From contig CALUVR010000019.1 in the NCBI GenBank assembly GCA_944324285.1, forward strand, positions 1 through 42,309: a stretch of 42,309 bases of DNA, read 5' to 3'. Both the position numbers and the translations under genes were made by a program. The DNA is from Candidatus Gastranaerophilales bacterium (GTDB lineage Bacteria > Cyanobacteriota > Vampirovibrionia > Gastranaerophilales > Gastranaerophilaceae). Below are positions 34,004 through 41,743 of the stretch, piece by piece. Every line of letters starts with the position of its first letter. The stretch's first letter is position 1. Below the pieces are notes generated by a model. It saw nothing but the letters and a program-made list of their open reading frames with translations. It did not search any database and was not told the origin of the DNA.

Positions 34004-34900
34004 TTAACCTTGAGCTTTTTCTGCTTCTTTTTCTTTTTTGTGAGCGAGATATTTTTCGCAAAGGATGTTTGCAGGTTTCGTAACCGCTACCGGTACTAAG
34101 TATCTGTATACAAGTCCAAATACGAGCATTGTTTTGAGTTTACCCATACCGCTGATTTTCCTTGTCAGATTTTTTACTTCGTCAGGCGTACCGAGGTAGT
34201 TACCCAGACGTTTTTTCAAAAATTTCTCAGCCTTGACTTTTTTATAATCCTGCAATTCTTCTTTTACTAATTTTCTGCCTTCTTTTTTAGCCGCAGCTTT
34301 CAGCGCATCATTTGCTTTCTTGATTTCAGCATTTTCTGCTTTTGCTTTTGCAACTTCTTCATTAAATTCTTTCAAAAGGGTAAATTTTTCATCGTTGCAT
34401 TGACCGGAAGCATATCTTACAGTCATCTTCTGCCACCAATCTGAAAGTGAAGTATCTATCAGGTATGCACCCGCAGTTGATAAAACAAAGGTTAAGAACT
34501 GGTTCACCGCAAGTGTTTGTTTTCTGTCTTTATCCATTTTGTCATTGGTTAAAGTTTTATACATATACATGCCCGATGTTATCGCAGATCCAACTGCCAG
34601 AAAGTGATTGAATAATAAATCGCTTTCTTTTACTTTGTTGGTAAATCTATCAGTAAATTCGTTATCAAAAATTTTCGGGATAACTTTTTTACCCATCCAA
34701 TCTCCGATACTGTCATAAGCTTTTTCAAATTTTTTAGCAATTCTTTTGAAAAATTTTGACTTTTTTACTACAGATTCTGCAACCGTGTCTGCCCCACCGG
34801 AAAATGCCGGAGTATATTTAACAGAAAAATTATTTTTTCTAGAATTATTGTAATTGTTAGCACCGTATTGAGGAGTATAATTGTTAAATGAAACTTTCAT
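34004..34900 (-). CDS. Membrane protein with N-terminal FSG motif (298 aa)
   Basis: I do not recognise a named family. The N-terminus is Asn/Tyr-rich and disordered (to about 30), then TPAFSGGADTVAESVVKK with Phe33-Ser-Gly35. A helical hydrophobic segment is near 92-112, a second at about 133-152 follows a basic KMDKDRKQTLAV loop, then comes a long charged, Ala/Lys-rich coiled coil (about 180-245) and a third hydrophobic segment (about 255-280) with a basic tail. Its architecture matches the upstream neighbour step for step. The stop of that neighbour overlaps its start region by one base, so the two are co-translated. Confidence 0.75.
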   Translation of the reverse strand: MKVSFNNYTPQYGANNYNNSRKNNFSVKYTPAFSGGADTVAESVVKKSKFFKRIAKKFEKAYDSIGDWMGKKVIPKIFDNEFTDRFTNKVKESDLLFNHFLAVGSAITSGMYMYKTLTNDKMDKDRKQTLAVNQFLTFVLSTAGAYLIDTSLSDWWQKMTVRYASGQCNDEKFTLLKEFNEEVAKAKAENAEIKKANDALKAAAKKEGRKLVKEELQDYKKVKAEKFLKKRLGNYLGTPDEVKNLTRKISGMGKLKTMLVFGLVYRYLVPVAVTKPANILCEKYLAHKKEKEAEKAQG

Positions 34901-35796
34901 TAGTTAGCTCCTCCTTTCACATCTGCGTTTGATTTGTGTATAAAATTTTCCATTCCTAAATGACTCTTTTTTACATTTTGTTCTTGGTTAACAGACTGTG
35001 CCTCTGTCTGCTGAGGTTTTGGCTCGGATTTTTTCTTTTCAAGTCCGAATACGTATTTCAAAATCGGAGGGATTAAAGCAATTGTTAATATAGAACGAGG
35101 AATTGCAATTACCCATTCCGTAATATTTTTCATTGAAAGCTGCATTGCATCTATTTGCGCTCTGAGTGCTTTCTTTTCAATTTTTGCAGCTTTATCGGCT
35201 GCCAGTTTTTCCAATTCCAAAATTCTTCCGTACTTTTTATCAAGAAGTTTAAATTTATGTTTTAAAGGAGGTACATCTGTATTGATATCCTTACCAGCCT
35301 TAATATTTTCAATCATCTTTTCGTAATGATTTTTGTAATCATCCATTACGTTTTTAACCCCCTGATCCCAAGGGCTTGTAACGATTGTGGAGGCAACAAA
35401 ACCAATAAGACCTGATGCCATCGAGTGCCCGGAAGCATAAATCTTATCTTCTTTGTCTTTCTTACCAGGAAGTGCCATAATTGTTGCCGGTCTTAATATC
35501 CCTGCAAGTATCAATGCGATGAATGCACTTGCCGCAATATTGTGATCTTCCGCAAAACCTGTAAGCCAGTTATAAGGCTTACTTGCAAAAATCTTATCAA
35601 CCACGCCTGTTTTTATAACACTAGCGGCAACCTCACTCTTACCCGTAAAGTTGCCGCTAAATTTATTTTTATCCTCTTTTACTCTTTTGCCATACAAACC
35701 CGCACGCTCTTTCTCCTTGAAGTTATGCGGGTCTTTAAAGACCGCAGAGGAACCCTGTTGAAGGGTTGTATTATAATTTATTGCATTAATTTTCAT
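34900..35796 (-). CDS. Membrane protein with N-terminal FSG/FTG motif (298 aa)
   Basis: From ATG 35796 (MKINAINYNT), preceded by GGTGGG, it is 298 aa; an upstream ATG at 35826 has no ribosome site. A disordered, Lys-rich head contains KFSGNFTGKSEVAASV (45-60). Hydrophobic segments lie near 85-105 and 125-150 (SGLIGFVASTIVTSP) around a KKDKEDK loop. A charged helical stretch (about 160-225) and a last hydrophobic segment (WVIAIPRSILTIALIPPIL) follow, then a Gln/Lys-rich tail. It looks like a distant paralogue of the next gene. Function unknown. Confidence 0.75.
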   Translation of the reverse strand: MKINAINYNTTLQQGSSAVFKDPHNFKEKERAGLYGKRVKEDKNKFSGNFTGKSEVAASVIKTGVVDKIFASKPYNWLTGFAEDHNIAASAFIALILAGILRPATIMALPGKKDKEDKIYASGHSMASGLIGFVASTIVTSPWDQGVKNVMDDYKNHYEKMIENIKAGKDINTDVPPLKHKFKLLDKKYGRILELEKLAADKAAKIEKKALRAQIDAMQLSMKNITEWVIAIPRSILTIALIPPILKYVFGLEKKKSEPKPQQTEAQSVNQEQNVKKSHLGMENFIHKSNADVKGGAN

Positions 35797-35912
35797 GTCC
35801 CACCATTCAGTTAATGTCTTGTACATTTATTTTAAATCAAAGGAAAATTTTTTTTGCCACTGTTTTTAAGAAAGTTTACAATTATTTTTCTAAAATCGCC
35901 CCAAAATAGGAA

Positions 35913-35944
35913 AAGAAGATGAAATTCAGGATTTTCATCTTCTT
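35913..35944 (-). terminator. Terminator after nadC
   Basis: A perfect 12-bp stem (AAGAAGATGAAA at 35913-35924 with its complement at 35933-35944), 8-nt loop, is followed on the minus strand by a TTTTCC run. It stands about 47 nt after the nadC stop and ends the nadB-nadC run. Confidence 0.7.
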
Positions 35945-35990
35945 AACAATTAGTGTAATATTAACACTATATAAATCTTTTATATATTTC

Positions 35991-36821
35991 CTAGATATCC
36001 AGTGCCAAATCAAGTGTCGGAGCTTTTGCGACAATTGCGCTGGAGGATATTATATCGACGCCGCAGGCTGCTATTGATTTAACCGTTGAAAGGTTTACAT
36101 TACCGCTTGCCTCGACTATTGCTCGGTGATTTATATATTCGCAAGCTTTTTTCATTGTTTTGATATCCATGTTATCAAGCATAATTATATCTGCTCCGAC
36201 AGCAACAGCCTCCTGCACCTGTTCAAAGGTATCACATTCAACTTCTATCTTATGGGTAAAAGAAATTTTATCACGTAATTTTGTGACAGCTTTTGTAATA
36301 GAACCGGCAAGACGAATGTGGTTATCTTTAATCATTGCACAATCAGATAAATTAAATCTGTGCATGTGCCCGCAGCCCGTAAACACCGCATATTTTTCAA
36401 ACGGTCTGAAGTTCGGAGTGGTTTTTCTGGTATCTACAATCTTTGATTTAAAACTTCCTATAGCTTCTTGATATTTATGGGTTTCAGTTGCAATACCGCT
36501 CATTCTTTGCGCGTAATTTAATGCAACACGTTCTCCCATAAGAACATACTTTGCAGGTCCTGAGATATCTGCTATTTTATCCCCTTTTTCAATTTTATCG
36601 CCATCTTTAAAATAAAATTTTATCTCTACATCAGGTGATAAAATTTTGAATACAGTTTCAAACACTGCGCTGCCGCATAAAATGCCATCACTTCGTGTGT
36701 TAAGCGAACCTGAAAGAAAATCATCTTCTTCCGCGAGATTTTCGGTCGTGATGTCGCCAAAACCGATATCCTCCGCGAGTGCTTTTTTTACATGATCCTC
36801 TATATAAAAATTACTTAACAA
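35991..36821 (-). CDS. nadC: Nicotinate-nucleotide pyrophosphorylase (carboxylating)
   Basis: NadC joins quinolinate and PRPP to give nicotinate mononucleotide and CO2 in NAD synthesis. The 276-aa length is typical. Motifs are EDIGFGDITTENL (16-28), ERVALNYAQRMSGIAT, KIVDTRKTTPNFRPFEKYAV with the quinolinate-binding Arg and Lys, HRFNLSDCAMIKDNHI, and ADIIMLDNMD. It overlaps nadB by 11 nt and so is coupled to it. Confidence 0.95.
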   Translation of the reverse strand: MLSNFYIEDHVKKALAEDIGFGDITTENLAEEDDFLSGSLNTRSDGILCGSAVFETVFKILSPDVEIKFYFKDGDKIEKGDKIADISGPAKYVLMGERVALNYAQRMSGIATETHKYQEAIGSFKSKIVDTRKTTPNFRPFEKYAVFTGCGHMHRFNLSDCAMIKDNHIRLAGSITKAVTKLRDKISFTHKIEVECDTFEQVQEAVAVGADIIMLDNMDIKTMKKACEYINHRAIVEASGNVNLSTVKSIAACGVDIISSSAIVAKAPTLDLALDI

Positions 36822-38427
36822 AATCCAGTTCTCCTTCTTTTTTAGTCAATATACTGTGAACACAAGCTTCATTCGTGTTCGGATAATCAAGTCTGTAATG
36901 TGCCCCGCGTGATTCTTTGCGCTGAAGCGCTGATGTTGCGATTAATTTTGCAACCGTCAGCATATTCTTTAATTCGTATTCATATTTATTCAGACATTTA
37001 GCCTGTCTGCCAAATTTTTCCTGAAGTTCATTCAATTCCTCAATTGCTGTAGACAAAGACTTTTCGCTTCTGACAATCCCTGCACCTTTCCACATTATTT
37101 CTTTTAATTTATTTTTCATTTCTGATAAATCTACAGACTCAAAATCACTATCTTCAGAATACTTATCAATAACTGATTTAATCTCGCTGTCAATTTGTTT
37201 AGGAGAAGATAGGTTTTTATCCTTCAAAAAATCAGAAACCGCGTAAGCACAAACCACACATTCCAGTAAGGAGTTACTTGCAAGCCTGTTTGCACCGTGC
37301 AGCCCGGTAGATGACACTTCTCCAATTGCAAAAAGCCCATTGATAGAGGTTTCACCCTGCATATTTGTTTTTATACCGCCCATAAAATAGTGTGCGGCAG
37401 GTGCTACCGGAATAAAATCTCTTGAGATATCAATTCCTTTTTCCAGACATTTTTTGGAAATAGTCGGAAACCGTTCGGCAAGAGTTCCTTTATCAATACA
37501 GCTAGCGTTCAAATAAACATTATCCAAATGCTTTTCTTTCATTTCATGGTAAATTCCGCGGGTTACAATATCACGCGGAGCGAGTTCTTTTCTTTCATCA
37601 TACTTTTGCATAAATTCAATACCGTCAGCATCAACAAGTTTTGCACCTTCTCCCCTGACAGCTTCCGATATAAGAAAACGGTTCACATCATCATCAAAAG
37701 CTAGTGCCGTCGGGTGAAACTGTACAAATTCCATATCCTGCATAACAGCCCCTGCATTATATGCAATAGCAAGCCCGTCGCCAGTTGCACCTTCAGGATT
37801 TGTTGTGTATTTATATAACTGTCCGATACCGCCTGTTGCAAGGATTACTGCTGATGAATATATGGTTTCGTATTCTCCTGTTATACTGTTATATACAAGT
37901 ACTCCTTTACATTCCGAATTTGCGTTTACAAGAAGTTCAACGGCAAGACCATTTTCATAAATATCAATATTCCCGTTATCCCGGACTCTCTTACAAAGGG
38001 CAAGCTCAATCATTCTGCCGGTTGCATCCCCGCCCGAATGGAGAATTCTTCTCACACTGTGTGCTGCTTCTTTAGTAAAACAAAAATTATTATTTCTATC
38101 TCTGTCAAATTCAACACCAAAATTCAGTAAATCTTTCACGACATTATCCGAATTTTCAGAAATAAATTTGACTGCATTAAAGTCATTAAGTCCGGCTCCT
38201 GCTTTGATTGTATCCGCGATATGAGATTCCGTTGAATCACACTCATTTTCCTTCAATACGGCAACCATACCGCCTTGAGCATATTTTGAGTTACTCTCCC
38301 CAAAGTCAGATTTTGTCAACACCATAAGCCCGTCCGGTAAATCAGCCTGCTGTTCAAGCTTTAACGCCGCATACAACCCTGCAATACCGCTTCCGATAAC
38401 TATTATTGAATATCTTGAGTACTTCAT
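36811..38427 (-). CDS. nadB: L-aspartate oxidase
   Basis: NadB oxidises L-aspartate to iminoaspartate, the first step of de novo NAD synthesis. The 538-aa flavoprotein has the FAD loop VIGSGIAGLYAALKL (10-24), SKYAQGGMVAV, HSGGDATGRMIE, FVQFHPTALAF, PVAPAAHYFMGGI and GLHGANRLASNSLLE, with the C-terminal helical domain (about 430-538) ending EACVHSILTKKEG. NadA, needed to finish quinolinate, is not adjacent. Confidence 0.95.
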   Translation of the reverse strand: MKYSRYSIIVIGSGIAGLYAALKLEQQADLPDGLMVLTKSDFGESNSKYAQGGMVAVLKENECDSTESHIADTIKAGAGLNDFNAVKFISENSDNVVKDLLNFGVEFDRDRNNNFCFTKEAAHSVRRILHSGGDATGRMIELALCKRVRDNGNIDIYENGLAVELLVNANSECKGVLVYNSITGEYETIYSSAVILATGGIGQLYKYTTNPEGATGDGLAIAYNAGAVMQDMEFVQFHPTALAFDDDVNRFLISEAVRGEGAKLVDADGIEFMQKYDERKELAPRDIVTRGIYHEMKEKHLDNVYLNASCIDKGTLAERFPTISKKCLEKGIDISRDFIPVAPAAHYFMGGIKTNMQGETSINGLFAIGEVSSTGLHGANRLASNSLLECVVCAYAVSDFLKDKNLSSPKQIDSEIKSVIDKYSEDSDFESVDLSEMKNKLKEIMWKGAGIVRSEKSLSTAIEELNELQEKFGRQAKCLNKYEYELKNMLTVAKLIATSALQRKESRGAHYRLDYPNTNEACVHSILTKKEGELDFVK

Positions 38428-38630
38428 AATCGTGCCTCACATTCAAATACACTTATCCCTATCAATCATATATAATAACCCAAAATTTTATTTTTTTCCA
38501 CCCTTTAAAATAAAATTTTTATTAAGTTTTTGATTTCAATCCAAATCATATTTATTAAATATAAAGATTTAATATTACCGGTAAAAAAAATTTTTTGGTC
38601 GATTAAAACATAAACGTAACAGATTATAAA

Positions 38631-38636
38631 TATAAT
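38631..38636 (+). promoter_or_regulatory. Likely -10 box for the response regulator gene
   Basis: TATAAT stands 31 nt before the ATG at 38668, and a strong AGAGGGGGG ribosome site follows it. No good -35 box is seen at normal spacing, so activation or an alternative sigma factor is possible. Confidence 0.4.
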
Positions 38637-38667
38637 AGAAAAATAAAACAAAAGAGGGGGGATTCCT

Positions 38668-39336
38668 ATGTCAATAACACCTATCAGAATACTTCTTGTA
38701 GAAGATCATAAACTTATGCGGGTCGGATTAAAATCGTTATTTGAAGAGCACAAAGAACTTGAGGTTATATCGGAAGCCCAGAGCGGAAAAGAAGCTGTGG
38801 AAAATTATAAAATTTCTCACCCTGATGTCGTTTTAATGGATATAGGACTTCCTGATATAAGCGGCATTGATGCGGCAAAGAAAATCATTGAAAATTCTTC
38901 TAATGCAAAAATTGTAATTCTTACCTCACATCTTTCTGAAGAAGAAGTAATGGCATCACTCCATGCCGGAGCATGCGCTTATGTAATGAAGGATATTAAT
39001 ATAGAAATCTTAAAAATGATAGTAAGAACTGTAAAGGATGGAGCCATGTGGCTTGACCCGCAGGCTGTCCCAATATTAAGGGAAAAGAATTGCGGTGTAA
39101 TCCCGCCGCGACAGATGTCACGTGCAATGTTCAAAGAACAGCACGCAAATTTAACCCAAAGAGAATACGAAGTATTGAAACTTGTTGTGGACGGGAAATC
39201 CAATAACGAAATTGCGAAGGAACTAACTATTTCTGAACATACTGCGAAAGCTCACGTTTGTAATATAATCCAAAAACTTGTAGTGGACGACAGAACCCAA
39301 GCAGCAGTAAAAGCGTTAAAAGAAGGACTTGTATAA
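38668..39336 (+). CDS. NarL/FixJ-family response regulator
   Basis: The 222-aa two-component regulator has a receiver domain (about 6-120) with acidic Glu12-Asp13, phosphoacceptor Asp58 in VVLMDIGLPD, the switch Thr in ILTSH and Lys in YVMKD. A LuxR-type HTH follows at about 155-217 (LTQREYEVLKLVVDGKSNNE, IAKELTISEHTAKAHVCNII). It has a strong ribosome site, and a terminator follows, so it is a one-gene unit. No histidine kinase is nearby. Confidence 0.93.
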   Translation: MSITPIRILLVEDHKLMRVGLKSLFEEHKELEVISEAQSGKEAVENYKISHPDVVLMDIGLPDISGIDAAKKIIENSSNAKIVILTSHLSEEEVMASLHAGACAYVMKDINIEILKMIVRTVKDGAMWLDPQAVPILREKNCGVIPPRQMSRAMFKEQHANLTQREYEVLKLVVDGKSNNEIAKELTISEHTAKAHVCNIIQKLVVDDRTQAAVKALKEGLV

Positions 39337-39408
39337 GATTTTTCGACATTAGCCTAAAAATTTTCTTTATCAGCCACTTGAAAATAAATATTTTTTTGTT
39401 AAACTAGG

Positions 39409-39434
39409 AGTTGCGGTATCCCGCAACTTTTTAA
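39409..39434 (+). terminator. Terminator after the response regulator gene
   Basis: Perfect 8-bp stem AGTTGCGG/CCGCAACT (39409-39416, 39421-39428), 4-nt loop, then TTTTT. It lies about 70 nt after the stop. Confidence 0.8.
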
Positions 39435-39451
39435 TATAAAAAGTTGAATTT

Positions 39452-39528
39452 TAAGCGTGCGTAGCTCAGTTGGCAATAGTAAGTTCGGAGAACTTACGGA
39501 GTTTAAATAATAAGCTCTATCCAACTGA
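39452..39528 (+). pseudogene. Broken tRNA-Arg remnant with inverted fragment
   Basis: A 22-nt stretch at 39452-39473 (3 nt of leader, acceptor strand and D-arm start) is identical to the start of the intact tRNA-Arg at 39554. It then breaks off. After a perfect 8-bp hairpin GTAAGTTC/GAACTTAC (39479-39497), a 15-nt piece GCTCTATCCAACTGA at 39514-39528 is the reverse complement of the tRNA D-arm. TCAGTTGG and CCAACTGA can pair across the unit. There is no anticodon arm or T-arm, so it cannot be a working tRNA. Confidence 0.7.
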
Positions 39529-39556
39529 AACCACATAAAAACTAAAAAGACCATAA

Positions 39557-39630
<74 letters not shown>

Positions 39631-39643
39631 AGGTTTATAAAGC

Positions 39644-39676
39644 AATAGCGATAAGTGTTTGAAACTTATCGCTATT
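39644..39676 (+). terminator. Terminator after tRNA-Arg
   Basis: A perfect 13-bp stem AATAGCGATAAGT / ACTTATCGCTATT, 7-nt loop, begins 14 nt after the tRNA. The following T-run is short. It is the right place to end the tRNA transcript. Confidence 0.75.
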
Positions 39677-39720
39677 TAGTTTGTAATTTAACGGGACATT
39701 TTATCTGAACGCATAAAAAT

Positions 39721-39770
39721 ATTATTCGGCAAAGTTGGCTTTGTGTTTAAGCTTTAGCGGTCGGAAGTAA
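39721..39770 (+). repeat. Degenerate direct repeat, copy 1
   Basis: AAAGTTGGCTTT(G/A)TG followed by a GGTCGGAA block about 20 nt later recurs at 41426-41475. The two copies frame most of the accessory segment after the tRNA. Confidence 0.4.
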
Positions 39771-39901
39771 TCGTTTTACATGTTACAAAACGGTCTTTTG
39801 ATGGTCATCATTGTCCGATTACTGTCCAAGAATTGTCTTAATTTTTCTATTTTAAAATCAATGTTATAGCCTATTTCGCCCTCATAATTTAATTTGTATG
39901 A

Positions 39902-40252
39902 AAAACAGAACATCTTGCAAGACTAAATGAAAAAGTCAGAGAAAATTATTTAAACCCAAACTCAAAATATGTAGGATCTACACTGGAAGTATTAGTTGGA
40001 AACTTAGAAAATTATAAGGGTAAAAATGTAATTACTGGCAGGATAAGAAATAATAAAATAGTTTATATTCCTTGTGATACTGACATAACCGGTAAATTGT
40101 TGGATGTAAAAAAATCACAGGTACCAAAACTTGGTATTTGCAATGCGAATTATTATAGTAGAACAATAGAGCAAAAATATTTTTCAGGGGTTTTACTAAT
40201 CAATGGGGGATCTATGTGTCGCAACACAAATTATTCCTTATATAGAATATAA
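39902..40252 (+). pseudogene. C-terminal TRAM-domain remnant of a MiaB-like methylthiotransferase
   Basis: An open frame of 116 codons has no usable start: a TGA precedes it directly. Its first 73 residues read as the end of MiaB: a linker helix (KTEHLARLNEKVRENY), then a TRAM domain with VGSTLEVLVGN, VITGRIRNNKIVYIP and ITGKLLDVKKS. In whole MiaB this domain binds tRNA behind the radical-SAM core, which is absent here. The last 43 residues are unrelated to MiaB. I read it as a 3' gene fragment, either left by recombination or brought in with the segment. Confidence 0.6.
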
Positions 40253-40320
40253 AATTCCTACAAACAAATTTATTGAAACTTTAAAATGTTTTAACAAAAC
40301 TAAAAATTAAGGAGACTCTC

Positions 40321-40956
40321 ATGTTAATAAGAAAACAAAACCAATATTGTACTTTAAATAGAATTAACAGTACCCCAACAAGCAATAAATATAAAAATTA
40401 TACACCTATCTCACAAGATAGATTATCATTTACAGGAACCATTATTAAAAGAATTAACAGTAAAGATGAAATTAAAAAAATTTTAGATTTATTTTATGAT
40501 TCATTAGTATACAATCTTGAGCCAAATAAAACACAATCTAAATTTTTAAGAAAAATAGACCGTTATATATCAATGCTGCCATTTTCAATAGCGTCAAAAC
40601 AACCCAACAGTATCACTGAGGTGATAGAAAAAGAAAATCAACTTATCGGTGGGTACTCAATGAATATAAACCCGCTAAAATCTAGTGCTCATTTAGGATT
40701 TATTACTTTGGCACCAGAATACATCAGAACAAAGGCAGGTATTGAAGCTTTAAAAAAATTAGGAATAAGAATTTATGAAAATGCAAATGCAAATAATGTA
40801 AAAGAATTAACTTGGACAACTAACTCAAAAAATAAAAATATAAACAATTTATTAAAACGTCTAGGTGCTGAAAAAGTGAAAGAAATTGCATTGGGTGAAG
40901 CTGAATATAAAATTTCAATTAATGACTTAGGGAAAAAATTATATAATTTAGTATAA
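40321..40956 (+). CDS. GNAT-like acetyltransferase with N-terminal SFTG motif
   Basis: The 211-aa protein has an Asn/Lys/Tyr-rich head ending in DRLSFTGTIIKRI (Ser36 to Gly39), then a domain with GNAT character. That domain shows central strands QLIGGYSMNINP and SSAHLGFITLAPEYI, a helix KAGIEALKKLGIRIYENA, strand ELTWTTNSKN and the closing NLLKRLGAEKVKEI, like the usual NxxxxxLYxRLGF end. The acetyl-CoA loop is not clearly canonical, so activity is uncertain. AAGGAG is 6 nt before the ATG. The gene is A/T-rich, like the rest of the segment after the tRNA. Confidence 0.65.
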   Translation: MLIRKQNQYCTLNRINSTPTSNKYKNYTPISQDRLSFTGTIIKRINSKDEIKKILDLFYDSLVYNLEPNKTQSKFLRKIDRYISMLPFSIASKQPNSITEVIEKENQLIGGYSMNINPLKSSAHLGFITLAPEYIRTKAGIEALKKLGIRIYENANANNVKELTWTTNSKNKNINNLLKRLGAEKVKEIALGEAEYKISINDLGKKLYNLV

Positions 40957-40990
40957 ACTCACCCTGTAAAAATACTACAAGAGTGAGTTT
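40955..40990 (+). terminator. Hairpin after the GNAT-like gene
   Basis: AAACTCAC and GTGAGTTT form an 8-bp stem with inner TGTA/TACA pairing, overlapping the stop codon. An A/T-rich run follows on both sides, so it may serve both the plus gene and the minus-strand remnant beyond it. Confidence 0.55.
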
Positions 40991-41025
40991 AATAAAAATA
41001 ATATTCTGTTATTTTTTAAATGCTT

Positions 41026-41316
41026 CTACAATGGATTTTTTATAATTAGGTTTAAAATACCAACTTTTATAATTATTCCTGTAATCAATTCATTCGGAAT
41101 GATATCAAACCTAGGATTTATTACATCTAAATCCGGCGCACAAATAATTTTGCCGTTGATATGAATCATCTCTTCGTGTGATCTTTCTTCAATTACAATT
41201 TCATCTCCAGTTGCAATAGATGTATGGATTTGATTTTTATGATGATGATAAATTATATTCTCTAAATCATAAAAATTTTTGTATTTCTTAATACTCGTTT
41301 TTACTATTACAAATAA
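41026..41316 (-). pseudogene. C-terminal remnant of an MtnA-like isomerase
   Basis: Read on the minus strand, an open frame of 96 residues without a start ends at TAG (41026-41028). It contains ATGDEIVIEERSHEEM, CAPDLDVINPRFDIIPNELI and TGIIIKVGIL. These match the end of S-methyl-5-thioribose-1-phosphate isomerase (family pattern SGxEIPIEER...APxGVxVYNPAFDVTPxELI...II). The active-site N-terminal two thirds are missing, and TGA closes the frame upstream. In the methionine salvage pathway MtnA follows MtnP, which is intact at 19246, so this is a decayed copy of a related step. Confidence 0.6.
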
Positions 41317-41400
41317 TCATTTAAGGTGTTTCTTTACATAGTTATTGTCATTGTTGTTGTAGTTTTATTAAACCAGACATTTCTGTATGTACTTTTTTGT

Positions 41401-41503
41401 CCAGATTGATTTGTACTGATAGATAGATTATTTTGGTAAAGTTGGCTTTATGTGGGAGTTTCCGGGTCGGAAAAATTAAGTTTACCCCCACAAATTAATC
41501 TGG
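41401..41503. repeat. Inverted-repeat element of about 100 nt
   Basis: CCAGATTgATTTGT at 41401-41414 is complemented by ACAAATTaATCTGG at 41490-41503, with one mismatch in 14. Inside, TGTGGG (41451-41456) can pair with CCCACA (41487-41492). The central part carries the second copy of the AAAGTTGGCTTT repeat. MITE-like in layout, but no target duplication was found. Confidence 0.45.
41426..41475 (+). repeat. Degenerate direct repeat, copy 2
   Basis: Matches 39721-39770 in the blocks AAAGTTGGCTTT and GGTCGGAA, with diverged sequence between. Confidence 0.4.
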
Positions 41504-41518
41504 AAAACCGGACTTTTT

Positions 41519-41615
41519 CTGGACTGTACGGATAGATTGAGATTTGCAGAATTTCAGTGAGATACACACTGTTTTTGAGTTGTACGGATAATTTGATTAT
41601 TTCGGAACAGTCCAG
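41519..41615. promoter_or_regulatory. Direct and inverted repeats before the DNA methyltransferase
   Basis: TGTACGGATA occurs at 41525-41534 and again at 41581-41590, 56 nt apart. CTGGACTGT (41519-41527) and ACAGTCCAG (41607-41615) form an inverted pair around them. This lies 130-225 nt before the methyltransferase start and could be a control site or a decayed mobile end. Confidence 0.35.
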
Positions 41616-41715
41616 TTCCGCAAATTTTCAGAAAAATTTAAAACGAGGTCGGAAATATTCCATTGTCGTTCTTATAAATATAACTTAATAAAATTTATTA
41701 ATATAATTTTTGGTG

Positions 41716-41721
41716 TATAAT
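41716..41721 (+). promoter_or_regulatory. Possible -10 box for the DNA methyltransferase gene
   Basis: TATAAT stands 22 nt before the ATG at 41744. No matching -35 is clear in this A/T-rich stretch. Confidence 0.35.
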
Positions 41722-41743
41722 AGTTAATTTATGGAGTATTATT

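Noticed and set aside
40203-40310. 35-codon ORF (starts MGDLCVATQ) directly before the GNAT-like gene
   Set aside because: It overlaps the end of the TRAM remnant frame, has no clear ribosome site and no recognisable motif; chance opening in A/T-rich DNA is likely, though it might be the end of a frameshifted gene.
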